In this document: positions 1 through 6,231 of the stretch, in pieces
Layout of the letters: every line of letters starts with the position of its first letter
Numbering within the stretch: the stretch's first letter is position 1
DNA from: JBHPGW01 sp042569785
GTDB taxonomy: Bacteria; Planctomycetota; Phycisphaerae; Sedimentisphaerales; Anaerobacaceae
Reading direction: 5' to 3'
NCBI GenBank assembly: GCA_042569785.1
Contig: JBHPGW010000101.1
Coordinates: 1-8,280, forward strand
DNA: 8,280 nt
Notes under the pieces: model-generated
Database searches by the model: none
What the model was told of the DNA's origin: nothing
The model's input: the letters and a program-made list of their open reading frames with translations, nothing else
Translations under genes and position numbers: made by a program

Positions 1-863
1 AACGGAAAAAAGGGCGTAAGAATCGCTTAAGTGGTCTGCCGGTTATGGGTATTGCTAAAACGGCGGCTATTGTTTTGGCGGTGGTTGGTTTGGTGGTGGG
101 GGTTGCAGTGCTGGAGAAGTATGTCACTTCAGCTGAAAAGGTCGGGGCGCTGGAGCTTGTTGGTGCGCCGGGGTGGGTTAATCAGGAGCTTAAGGACAGG
201 ATCACCGATGCGGCTGTCGCTTATGGTGAAGACCTGCGGATCGATGGGGATGTGGCTGAGTCGGTTCAGAGTAATATCGAATCGCTTTTCGCGTGGGCTA
301 CTAATGTGAAAGTGCAAACGGGGTTGGATACTATCAGTATTATTGCTGACTGGCGAAAGCCTGTGGGGCTGGTTAGGGTTGGGGGGCATAAATTTTATGT
401 AGATGCTGATATGGTGGTGCTGGATTATGTGCCTGTGGCGAAGTTGGCTATCGTGGAAGTTACGGGTTTGGCGGGTGCGAAGCGTGTGCCTGCGGCAGGT
501 GATGTGTGGAGGCATGAGGATCTGGCGGCGGCGGTTGCGATACTGGTAGAGCTTGGACGCTGGGATGGGGCCAGGGCAGCTGATAAGGGATTGCTGTTTG
601 AGATCGATAGGATCGATGTGAGTAATTTCGGCGGACGCATAAGTAGTAAACGGGCGCATATTGTTTTGTATACGAAAGATGAGATTCAAATTATCTGGGG
701 TGCCGCGATTGAGCAATGGCAGAGGTATCTTGAAGCTCCTGATGAGGAAAAACTTGCTAAGTTGTATGCTTACTATAAGAAATTCGGGACTCTGCTTGGC
801 GGGGCGCGGTATATCAATCTTCGTGATCCTCAGACGGAGATATTTCAGCCTATAGATAAATAA
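1..863 (+). CDS. FtsQ/DivIB-like single-pass membrane protein with POTRA-like domain (5' partial)
   Basis: Probably a divisome-type protein: a short basic cytoplasmic tail, one membrane segment and an extracytoplasmic domain. The first ATG in frame is at 45, but no ribosome binding site precedes it and the frame is open back to base 3. Those 14 extra codons are rich in Arg/Lys (6 of 14), as expected for a cytoplasmic tail, so the true start is probably left of the window. Counting from the ATG at 45, residues 4-24 form a hydrophobic helix. After it comes a POTRA-like pattern (GALELVGAPGWV, then helix), then WRKPVGLVRVGG and FYVDADMVVLDY, resembling the FtsQ pattern of E-R-x-P-V-A followed by V-D-x-x-G. 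The tail has ARYINLRDP, similar to the 'IDLR' strand of FtsQ. These matches are by eye. A membrane-anchored hypothetical protein with a POTRA fold is the alternative. The coding strand is strikingly rich in G and T. Confidence 0.6.
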   Translation, partial: RKKGRKNRLSGLPVMGIAKTAAIVLAVVGLVVGVAVLEKYVTSAEKVGALELVGAPGWVNQELKDRITDAAVAYGEDLRIDGDVAESVQSNIESLFAWATNVKVQTGLDTISIIADWRKPVGLVRVGGHKFYVDADMVVLDYVPVAKLAIVEVTGLAGAKRVPAAGDVWRHEDLAAAVAILVELGRWDGARAADKGLLFEIDRIDVSNFGGRISSKRAHIVLYTKDEIQIIWGAAIEQWQRYLEAPDEEKLAKLYAYYKKFGTLLGGARYINLRDPQTEIFQPIDK

Positions 864-907
864 TTATTCGTTGTTCGTGAATCGTGAATAGTATCTCGTT
901 GGTTGAG

Positions 908-931
908 GCCGACGGTGTCGGCGTTTTTTTT
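908..931 (+). terminator. Rho-independent terminator of the FtsQ-like gene
   Basis: A perfect 6-bp stem, GCCGAC (908-913) with GTCGGC (917-922), encloses a 3-base loop and is followed by G and eight T residues (924-931). It begins 45 bases after the stop codon of the upstream gene and is oriented for it. It lacks a T-run on the other strand, so it is not an obvious terminator for the convergent gene at 993-1271. A 7-base tandem repeat (TCGTGAA) lies between the stop and the hairpin at 875-888. Confidence 0.85.
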
Positions 932-992
932 AATCCCAAATAAAGCAAAATATATTGAAAGCGAATTTATTTAAGGCTGTTGGTATTATACT

Positions 993-1271
993 TTATTTAC
1001 CACAAGCTCTGACTGCGGCCTGAATGACAAATCCGGCATTCATTCCTGCAGTGAGGTTGATTGCCTCGTGTATGGCTTTGTCGGAAAGCCCTGCTTGCGT
1101 GGCCGCTTTTATGCGAGAGGCGGTGCAATTAGGACAGCCTTTCGTTGTAGCTACTGCCAAGCCGATCAAGTGTCTTTCTCTATCGGTTAGTTCTCCGGCA
1201 GACTCGCCGCCCATTATCGGGTCACCCGCAGCCTTTTGAGCATGAATCAAAGAGAAATCTGTATAGTCCAT
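993..1271 (-). CDS. Carboxymuconolactone decarboxylase / AhpD-like family protein
   Basis: A 92-residue single-domain protein of the CMD/AhpD fold, whose members are small, mostly helical proteins acting as decarboxylases or as thiol peroxidase partners. The core is visible as LTDRERHLIGLAVA (28-41), then GCPNC (45-49), and a helix ending GLSDKAIHEAI (61-71). The CxxC pair is Cys46/Cys49. AhpD enzymes usually have His four residues after the second Cys; here that position is Arg53, so a classical AhpD proton relay may be absent. A third Cys (90) lies two residues from the C-terminus. The start is well supported: AAGGAAAGGA (1278-1287 on the opposite strand) precedes the ATG by six bases. The gene is monocistronic and convergent with its left neighbour. 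The likely role is redox or hydroperoxide-related, but the substrate cannot be told. Confidence 0.85.
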   Translation of the reverse strand: MDYTDFSLIHAQKAAGDPIMGGESAGELTDRERHLIGLAVATTKGCPNCTASRIKAATQAGLSDKAIHEAINLTAGMNAGFVIQAAVRACGK

Positions 1272-1292
1272 ATTCTATCCTTTCCTTCACAT

Positions 1293-1317
1293 AACAAGTC
1301 CATTTTTAGCACTTGTT
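1293..1317. promoter_or_regulatory. Operator-like inverted repeat upstream of the CMD gene
   Basis: A perfect 7-bp inverted repeat, AACAAGT (1293-1299) and ACTTGTT (1311-1317), is separated by 11 bases. It sits 22 bases upstream of the minus-strand ATG, immediately behind its ribosome binding site. On that strand a TTGCAA and a TGTTAT, 19 bases apart, lie within or across the repeat and could be a weak promoter. The position suits a repressor site for a dimeric regulator; an mRNA leader hairpin is the alternative. No regulator gene is present in the window. Confidence 0.4.
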
Positions 1318-1431
1318 GCAAGCTCCAATTCAGAACTCAAAAACTATCATCAAATGTATCCACAGACCCTATAGTATCACACTTTCACTTTTTTGCACGG
1401 ATTTATCTGGGAACTCCGGGTTAATAGACCT

Positions 1432-1447
1432 CTCGACTTCGCTTGAG
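1432..1447. repeat. Short hairpin repeat unit (CTCGA-cttcgc-TTGAG)
   Basis: Five-base arms CTCGA (1432-1436) and TTGAG (1443-1447), with one G-T pair, enclose CTTCGC. The phrase around it (CTCGACTTCGCTTGAGGTGAC) resembles short palindromic intergenic sequences dispersed in many bacterial genomes. Only one copy is visible here, so its repeat status is inferred from resemblance. Confidence 0.35.
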
Positions 1448-1497
1448 GTGACAAACATTGGGTGTGAGGTAGTTAGATTTGGTTTGTGTTGTTTAGG

Positions 1498-1656
1498 GCG
1501 CTCCAGGTGAAACTGATAAAGATTGGTGCCAAAGTGGTGAAACATTCGAGATATGTAATATTTCAGATGGCAGAGGTGCTGGTGTCAAAATCATTATTCT
1601 ATGAAATACTTGAGCGTATCAGTCATTTGAAACCTGTGGGCATTGGGTACGGTTAA
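1498..1656 (+). pseudogene. C-terminal remnant of an IS1380-type transposase
   Basis: Reading the frame that ends at TAA 1654-1656 gives about 52 residues containing KLIKIGAKVVKHSRYVIFQM (1510-1569), then AEVLVSKSLFYEILERI. I recognise this as the conserved tail of IS1380-family DDE transposases, which commonly end with a KLIKIGAKVV-x-H-x-RY-V-x-FQ-x-AEVAV segment followed by a 'LF-x-x-IL-x-x-I' helix. The frame is closed by TAG at 1474-1476. The residues just after that stop (1477-1497) do not resemble the family, so homology begins near 1498. There is no plausible start codon, and the DDE catalytic domain is missing, so this is a 5'-deleted fragment. The match is from memory of the family, not a search. 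Confidence 0.75.
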
Positions 1657-1936
1657 TGATAAGAATTGCTGAAAAACTTGGATTTATAAAGGTGCAAGCG
1701 GTCAAGGTCTGTGCAAAATCAGGTGTTGGGAGAAAGACGAGTCTAAAAATCTGGCTTTTCGTATGAATTTGCAGGAAAAATGCCTCAGAAAAGGAAACTC
1801 TTGAAAGTTCAGGTAGATTGTTGTAGAATTATTGGTATCGTGCGGAGAAAAATATGCTTTTTAACCGTGTAAATGGGAAATGTCAGTATACTCAATATCT
1901 GGCTAAAGATTTCGTTTTCACTTTGAGGAGAATACT
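1657..1936 (+). other. Probable IS tail and leader region, non-coding
   Basis: The region after the transposase remnant has stops in the frames read and no recognisable product. IS1380-type elements often carry a non-coding segment between the transposase stop and the right terminal repeat, so at least the first part (to perhaps 1880) may be element-derived. I cannot identify the terminal inverted repeat or a target duplication. The last 100 bases act as the leader of the downstream gene and end in its ribosome binding site, GAGGAG (1925-1930). Confidence 0.4.
1801..1829 (+). promoter_or_regulatory. Sigma70-type promoter for the beta-helix/esterase operon
   Basis: TTGAAA (1801-1806) and TAGAAT (1824-1829) are separated by exactly 17 bases, each matching the consensus hexamer at five of six positions. 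Transcription would start near 1836, leaving a leader of about 100 bases before the ATG at 1937. It lies downstream of a transposase remnant, so it may be an outward-facing IS promoter. The IS1380-family element ISEcp1 is known for supplying such a promoter to a neighbouring gene. Confidence 0.55.
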
Positions 1937-3823
1937 ATGAAAAGATACGGTTTGTTTTTGGTTGTTATATCATTGTTGCTTTCTACTACTGCTTACTGCG
2001 AGGCGGAAAAAGCTGACTTCTACGTAGCTGCAAATGGCAGTGATGAAAACCCCGGTACAATCGATAAGCCTTTCAAGACTATAGATAAAGCACGTATCGC
2101 AGTGCGTGGTAAGATCAGCGATGGACTTAAAAATGATGTTACCGTTCTTCTTCGAGGCGGAACTTACCAGATCTCAGAGCCGATCATTTTCGATCAGAAA
2201 GATTCCGGCTCGCAGCAGCACTCGATCACGTACGCTAACTACCCCGGTGAAGAGCCGATCATTAGCGGCGGTAAAAAAATTGCCAACTGGAAAAAAGATA
2301 CTAACGGCAGATGGAAAGCAAAAGCAGGCGTGTATAATTTCCGCCAGATGTATGTAAACGGCAAACGTGCTCAGCGTGCCAGAGGCGGGACACAATCAAG
2401 GCCGGCTCACTATTATTATGGGTTCCATGTTCGAGAAAAACAGGTCCCAGGCGGCGATCTCAAAGGTGTTAAGCAGTGGGGTGACTTGAAAAACCGTTCC
2501 GGTGTAGCAGGTTTTAGAACTGCTGACGGCGGGATGGCGAAATGGCGGAATCAAAATGATATAGAATTTGGTTTTTACTCGGTGTGGTGTCACATGATCG
2601 CCAAGGTCGATAGTATTGTTCCGGATGGCAGTGGTGCGATCGTAAAGATGCAGCAGCCCACTTTCTGGCTACTTGTCAATAGAGACGGAAAGCAGATTAC
2701 TACGCCTGATTATATTGAGAACGCGTTTGAGGTGATGGATGAGCCTGGCGAGTGGTATCTCGATAGGCCTGCCGACACGGTTTATTACATTCCGAAAGAT
2801 GGCGAAGATATGACCAAAGCCGAGGTGATAGCACCAGCGGTGCAGATGCTTGTATTGGTAAAAGGCGTAATCGAAAAGCCGATACGCAATCTTAAATTCG
2901 AGGGGCTTACTTTCGCTCATGGGACATGGCTTGGACCCAGTGAAGCTGGGTTTACGGATATGCAGTGGAACTTTGCGATGGACCTTCGTCCTGAAACTCT
3001 GATAGTACGCAATAACCCATCGGGCAGTGAAATCATCTCTAACATTCACAGCCAATATATAAGAAGCCCGGCACATGTTATCCTCGAAGCGGCCAAATCG
3101 GTGGACTTCGAGAGGTGTGTATTCACCAAATCAGGAGGAGCAGGCATCGACGTTCAGCGCGGTTCGCAGGACAATATGATCCGCGGTTGTGAATTTTACG
3201 ACCTATCGGGGACTGCTGTCCAGATCGGCGATGTTCTGGAAGACGACCATCATCCAAAAGACGAACGGCAAATTGTCAAGAATAACAAAGTAGTCAACAA
3301 TTACATTCACAATATTGGAGTTGAATATGAAGGCTCTGTCGGTGTCTTCCTTGGTTATACCGACAGCACTTTAGTCGCCCATAATGAAATTACCGATCTG
3401 CCCTGCTGCGGGATTTCTATGGGATGGGGATGGGGCGAAGAGGATCTTGGCGGCAGTGAGAAATGGCCTCAACCTTTTAACTATGATACGCGCACCCCAG
3501 CGACCAATAACGTCATCGAATATAACCACGTTCATAACGTTACGATGATACGCACCGAAGGCGGCGCGATCTACACGAACAGCGATAACAACGGCTCGAT
3601 GATTAGAGGCAACCACATCCATGACAACGCAAGCCGTTACGGCGCTATCTCTACCGATATCGGAACAGCTGGCATCAGCTTTGACGACAACCTGATCTAC
3701 AACGTAAAGAGCCCCAATCGTACCGCATACGAAAACGTTACTTTGGGCGATCCGAATTTCCCGCAGGCAGTCGCCGACCGAGCTGGATTGGAAGATGAAT
3801 ACAAGGATTTGCTGAAAAAGTAA
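1937..3823 (+). CDS. Secreted right-handed parallel beta-helix protein, GH141-like glycoside hydrolase
   Basis: A 628-residue exported protein, probably a polysaccharide-active enzyme. Residues 1-22 are a signal peptide (K-R, hydrophobic core, polar end near Ala19-Ala23). Next comes FYVAANGSDENPGT (28-41) with PFKTIDKARIAV, then VTVLLRGGTY (68-77) and ISGGKKIANW, the N-terminal cap typical of GH141 and related beta-helix enzymes. GEWYLDRPADTVYYIP (271-286) and IRNLKFEGLTFAHGTW (316-331) are further marks of that group. From about 380 to 590, repeated turns with N-x-I-H/N-x-V-H ladders (NYIHNI, NHVHNV, NHIHDN, NLIYNV) form the pectate-lyase-like helix. MGWGWG (495-500) and EGGAIYT (541-547) lie in the expected active-site region. 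GH141 members characterised elsewhere include alpha-L-fucosidase and xylanase activities; the substrate here is unknown. GAGGAG lies six bases before the ATG. A lyase or sulfated-glycan role is possible. Confidence 0.82.
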   Translation: MKRYGLFLVVISLLLSTTAYCEAEKADFYVAANGSDENPGTIDKPFKTIDKARIAVRGKISDGLKNDVTVLLRGGTYQISEPIIFDQKDSGSQQHSITYANYPGEEPIISGGKKIANWKKDTNGRWKAKAGVYNFRQMYVNGKRAQRARGGTQSRPAHYYYGFHVREKQVPGGDLKGVKQWGDLKNRSGVAGFRTADGGMAKWRNQNDIEFGFYSVWCHMIAKVDSIVPDGSGAIVKMQQPTFWLLVNRDGKQITTPDYIENAFEVMDEPGEWYLDRPADTVYYIPKDGEDMTKAEVIAPAVQMLVLVKGVIEKPIRNLKFEGLTFAHGTWLGPSEAGFTDMQWNFAMDLRPETLIVRNNPSGSEIISNIHSQYIRSPAHVILEAAKSVDFERCVFTKSGGAGIDVQRGSQDNMIRGCEFYDLSGTAVQIGDVLEDDHHPKDERQIVKNNKVVNNYIHNIGVEYEGSVGVFLGYTDSTLVAHNEITDLPCCGISMGWGWGEEDLGGSEKWPQPFNYDTRTPATNNVIEYNHVHNVTMIRTEGGAIYTNSDNNGSMIRGNHIHDNASRYGAISTDIGTAGISFDDNLIYNVKSPNRTAYENVTLGDPNFPQAVADRAGLEDEYKDLLKK

Positions 3824-3850
3824 AAGATCAATTTGAAAAAGGAAAAAGTT

Positions 3851-5260
3851 ATGAACAGGATACTATTATTTTTGGTATTGATAATGGTTTTGAGTGTTTC
3901 CGCTCTTGGCGATAGACTGCCTCGTCTGCATCCGCCCTATGAATTAATCGACCCTGCTCTAACTGCTGGCCTCAAAAATGTTTTTCTAAACGCTAAGGTT
4001 TCCGCTGTAACAGGAGTTGGGTGTGGCAAAAATGCTCCTGTAGTTCAGACAGAGATATGTACTCAAGAAGAGATCTCTAACTCCCCGGAAAGCCCTCCCA
4101 CCGATATACCGGAAACAACGCCCTGGAACCTTGCCGAATTGTACGAAGTGCCAACTTTTAGGTGGCTTGACCAAAGTAGCAGTGACGGTGTCCGGTCACT
4201 TTTTTACCAAGGCCTGACTTACAAAAGTAATCCAACCGAAGTCTTCGCGTACTATTGTTCACCCAAAACACTGGGTCTTTCAGAAGATGATGTTTTCCCT
4301 GCTGTAGTATTAGTTCACGGAGGTGGTGGGCATGCATTTAGCGATTGGGTTAGAATGTGGGCGTCACGCGGCTATGCTGCTATTTCTATGGACCTTGATG
4401 CCTGCGGCCCCGACAGATCGCGACTTCCAAATGGCGGGCCAACGACCGGGAAGACTGACAAAACTATTTTCAGAGATAGTCACTTGATCCCTATTACTGA
4501 TCAGTGGCCGTACCATGCTCTTGCGAACGTTATAAGAGCCCATTCGTTAGTTAGGAGCTTTGCAGAAGTTGATCCCAATCGTACCGCTATAACAGGGATA
4601 AGCTGGGGCGGATATCTGACATGTATAGCAATAGGTTTGGATAATCGCTTTAAAGCAGCTGTTCCTGTTTACGGTTGCGGCTTCTTACATGTGGATACTG
4701 TCTGGAAACCTTCAGAGTTTGATAAAATGACACCTGAAAGAACGGAAGAATGGATACAATTGTGGGACCCTTCTATGTATATCGGTTTGACAAATACTCC
4801 AACTTTTTTTGTTAATGGTTCAGATGATAGCTGCTATTGGCTTGGCAGTTATGCAAAGACTTATGGACTCGTGAAAGGGATTCGCAATTTCCGAATTCAG
4901 GTAGGAATGCTACATGGTCATCATGAAGGATGGAAACCCCGGGAAATCGAGTTGTTTATTGATCAATATCTTCAAGGCGGTACCATTGTGCCTACCGTTG
5001 GGAAACCACAGATCATTAGTGACAATCAGATTCGTGCTAAAGTAAAAACCGAAACAAAGCTGGTCTCGGCAAGTGTCCGTTATACCACAGAAAGCAGGTC
5101 GAATGTGGACCGTGAATGGCACATCATACCCGCTGAGATCCATGGCAATAATATTATAGCAAAATCGCCCCCAATAGAAGCTGAAATCTGGTTTGTTACT
5201 GTATCCGATCAGCGTGGTGCTGAAGTTTCAAGCGAACTTGTATTTGGTATAAGGCCGTAA
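3851..5260 (+). CDS. Secreted alpha/beta-hydrolase, acetylxylan-esterase/dienelactone-hydrolase type
   Basis: A 469-residue exported serine hydrolase, probably a carbohydrate esterase partner of the preceding gene. The ATG at 3851 is preferred because AAGGA lies about 8 bases upstream and the protein then begins with a classic signal peptide (MNRILLFLVLIMVLSVSALG, cut before Asp21). An in-frame TTG at 3833 would only add six charged residues. Landmarks: a low-complexity Pro/Ser/Thr segment (about 76-92), oxyanion-hole HGGGG (156-160), nucleophile elbow GISWGG (249-254, Ser251), acid candidates NGSDD (Asp325/326), and a His cluster LHGHHEGW (354-361). A C-terminal beta-sandwich domain (about 385-469) ends with a 'FVTVSDQRG..SSELVF' strand pair, as in PqaA-like and planctomycete secreted esterases. 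The gene starts 27 bases after the upstream stop, so it is co-transcribed. Cys58 and Cys70 could form a disulfide. A peptidase of the prolyl-oligopeptidase clan is the alternative. Confidence 0.82.
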   Translation: MNRILLFLVLIMVLSVSALGDRLPRLHPPYELIDPALTAGLKNVFLNAKVSAVTGVGCGKNAPVVQTEICTQEEISNSPESPPTDIPETTPWNLAELYEVPTFRWLDQSSSDGVRSLFYQGLTYKSNPTEVFAYYCSPKTLGLSEDDVFPAVVLVHGGGGHAFSDWVRMWASRGYAAISMDLDACGPDRSRLPNGGPTTGKTDKTIFRDSHLIPITDQWPYHALANVIRAHSLVRSFAEVDPNRTAITGISWGGYLTCIAIGLDNRFKAAVPVYGCGFLHVDTVWKPSEFDKMTPERTEEWIQLWDPSMYIGLTNTPTFFVNGSDDSCYWLGSYAKTYGLVKGIRNFRIQVGMLHGHHEGWKPREIELFIDQYLQGGTIVPTVGKPQIISDNQIRAKVKTETKLVSASVRYTTESRSNVDREWHIIPAEIHGNNIIAKSPPIEAEIWFVTVSDQRGAEVSSELVFGIRP

Positions 5261-5304
5261 TACGCCTTGCACTACCAAGATTCTGTTTGAGTAATGCGCA
5301 AGAA

Positions 5305-5709
5305 TTAAATTGGACCGATTAGGGCGTTGGGCAATTGGATGTATTTGTAGGGGATTTTTTCTTCGATACAGATTTCTTTTAGTTTTTTCAGTGTGGTTTC
5401 AGTTAATTGGGATTGTGCGTCGGGGTCGGTTTTGCAGCAGAAGATGCGACAACCAGCGAAACGGTATTTATAGACAGAGCATTTATCTTCTATGTTATAA
5501 GGGCACTTGCCAGTGTGCATTGGTTTTTGGTTGGGTACGTTTGCTCGGAAATATATTAGTTCCGGCGGTGTGATGTATAAGCGGTGGTCGTAGGCGTCGA
5601 AGTTGCAGCATTTTCCGCAGGCGGCGCATTGGTTATTTTTTGGGGGTTGTGAATCGATCCAGTTGTAGAGGTCGGCTACTTTTTTCAATAGGTTGTTGTC
5701 GGCTTTCAT
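5305..5709 (-). CDS. YkgJ-family cysteine-cluster protein (second of pair)
   Basis: A 134-residue protein of the YkgJ-type zinc/iron-chelating family, whose function is not established. The cluster reads CAACGKCC (28-35), followed by TPPEL (47-51), CPYNIEDKCSVYKYRF (69-84), then GCRIFCC (86-92), with another Cys at 114. Together these give the 'CxxCGxCC ... CxxY ... RP-like ... C' arrangement of the family, with the usual RPxxC replaced by RFAGC. The start is placed at 5709, because its ATG overlaps the upstream gene's stop as ATGA (5706-5709), implying translational coupling. An ATG at 5811 would extend it by 34 residues into the neighbour. GGTGG lies about six bases before the chosen ATG. 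It is last in a four-ORF minus-strand group; no clear terminator follows. Confidence 0.85.
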   Translation of the reverse strand: MKADNNLLKKVADLYNWIDSQPPKNNQCAACGKCCNFDAYDHRLYITPPELIYFRANVPNQKPMHTGKCPYNIEDKCSVYKYRFAGCRIFCCKTDPDAQSQLTETTLKKLKEICIEEKIPYKYIQLPNALIGPI

Positions 5710-6152
5710 GCCTGCCACCATTTTTTCTGTTTTTTCTTTTGCTGTATTTGCTCGAAAGTTACTAGCGGGCCTCTGTTTATTCCCGGGCAGTGTTGTGCAG
5801 CTTTGTTCCATGCGTTCGGGTTTGTTAAATTAGATGCCCAGAAAGGCCATGTTCTGCATTGGTTTGGCCTTACGTCGTAGATGATACATTTCTTTTGGCC
5901 TTGAATCTTCTTGAGGAAGATACAGTCTTTGGTGTCAGGATGTTCGATGATGGAAGTGCGAAGGCCGTAACGTTTGAGATATTTTTCTCTCACCTGCCCT
6001 ATGGCCATATCCAAAGCCTCTGCGATGAATTCTATCTCCGGCTTTGTGACCCAGATGTATCCTTCGCCCGGTCCTGAGCAACACTGGCCGCACTGCTGAC
6101 ATTCAAAATGCAATCCTGCGATATACCAAGGGGTGTTTTTATTCTGAAGCAT
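5706..6152 (-). CDS. YkgJ-family cysteine-cluster protein (first of pair)
   Basis: A 148-residue soluble protein of the YkgJ/UPF0153 type, predicted to bind zinc or iron. The hallmark CQQCGQCCSGPGEGY spans 18-32 (Cys18, 21, 24, 25), followed by WVTKPEIEFIAEAL, Cys77, then CIIYDVRPNQCRTWPFW (89-105) and a further Cys122. The RPxQCRxxPFW segment is the most diagnostic part of the family. The C-terminus is very basic (KKKQKKWW). The sequence differs clearly from the second YkgJ gene, so this is a paralogous pair and not a recent duplication. Its start overlaps the preceding 30-codon ORF by 14 bases and its stop overlaps the next gene by 4. No good Shine-Dalgarno is visible before the ATG, consistent with re-initiation. 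The biochemical role is unknown. Confidence 0.87.
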   Translation of the reverse strand: MLQNKNTPWYIAGLHFECQQCGQCCSGPGEGYIWVTKPEIEFIAEALDMAIGQVREKYLKRYGLRTSIIEHPDTKDCIFLKKIQGQKKCIIYDVRPNQCRTWPFWASNLTNPNAWNKAAQHCPGINRGPLVTFEQIQQKKKQKKWWQA

Positions 6153-6231
6153 GGGCAGCTAACCATTCGATGATCGTGTTGACAAACTTGCGGCCGCTTT
6201 GAAGCATTTGTATGGCCTCGGTCTCTTTCAT
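6139..6231 (-). pseudogene. 30-codon ORF in the HEPN position, possible eroded HEPN toxin
   Basis: The ATG overlaps the stop of the nucleotidyltransferase gene as ATGA (6228-6231) and the ORF ends with TAA at 6139-6141, encoding 30 residues. MNT antitoxin genes of this kind are normally followed, with just such an overlap, by a HEPN-domain gene of roughly 110-140 codons. The start (MKETEA) suits a HEPN N-terminus and the rest (RKFVNTIIEWLAAH) resembles the last helix of HEPN proteins, so the ORF may be an in-frame internal deletion derivative with the middle helices and the RxxxxH active site lost. It is too short for certainty and could be merely a coupling peptide. Confidence 0.4.

Larger units (their letters stand above)
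1272..1936. other. Gene-free stretch with mobile-element debris
   Basis: These 665 bases contain no intact gene. From left to right they hold the 5' region of the CMD gene with an inverted repeat (1293-1317), a stretch without recognisable signal (about 1318-1431), a small hairpin repeat (1432-1447), a transposase C-terminal remnant (1498-1656), a non-coding tail, and a rightward promoter (1801-1829) followed by about 100 bases of presumed leader before the beta-helix gene. Frames around 1236-1510 on the plus strand are open but have no family features and are not called. Confidence 0.6.

Noticed and set aside
129..716. A 195-codon minus-strand open frame inside the FtsQ-like gene
   Set aside because: It lies wholly antisense to a gene with coherent domains. 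Its composition (rich in Arg, His, Pro, Ile and Asn) is typical of a mirror frame of G/T-rich coding sequence, and no family features are visible.
3833..3850. TTG start giving a 475-residue esterase
   Set aside because: The extension adds only MKKEKV before a complete signal peptide, while the ATG at 3851 has an AAGGA at a proper distance.
5251..5268. AAGGC/GCCTT hairpin between the convergent esterase and YkgJ genes
   Set aside because: The stem has only five pairs with an eight-base loop, it overlaps the esterase stop, and no T-run follows on either strand, so it cannot be supported as a terminator.
5710..5811. Longer N-terminus for the second YkgJ protein
   Set aside because: It would overlap the coding part of the upstream gene by about 100 bases, whereas the ATG at 5707-5709 gives a standard ATGA overlap.
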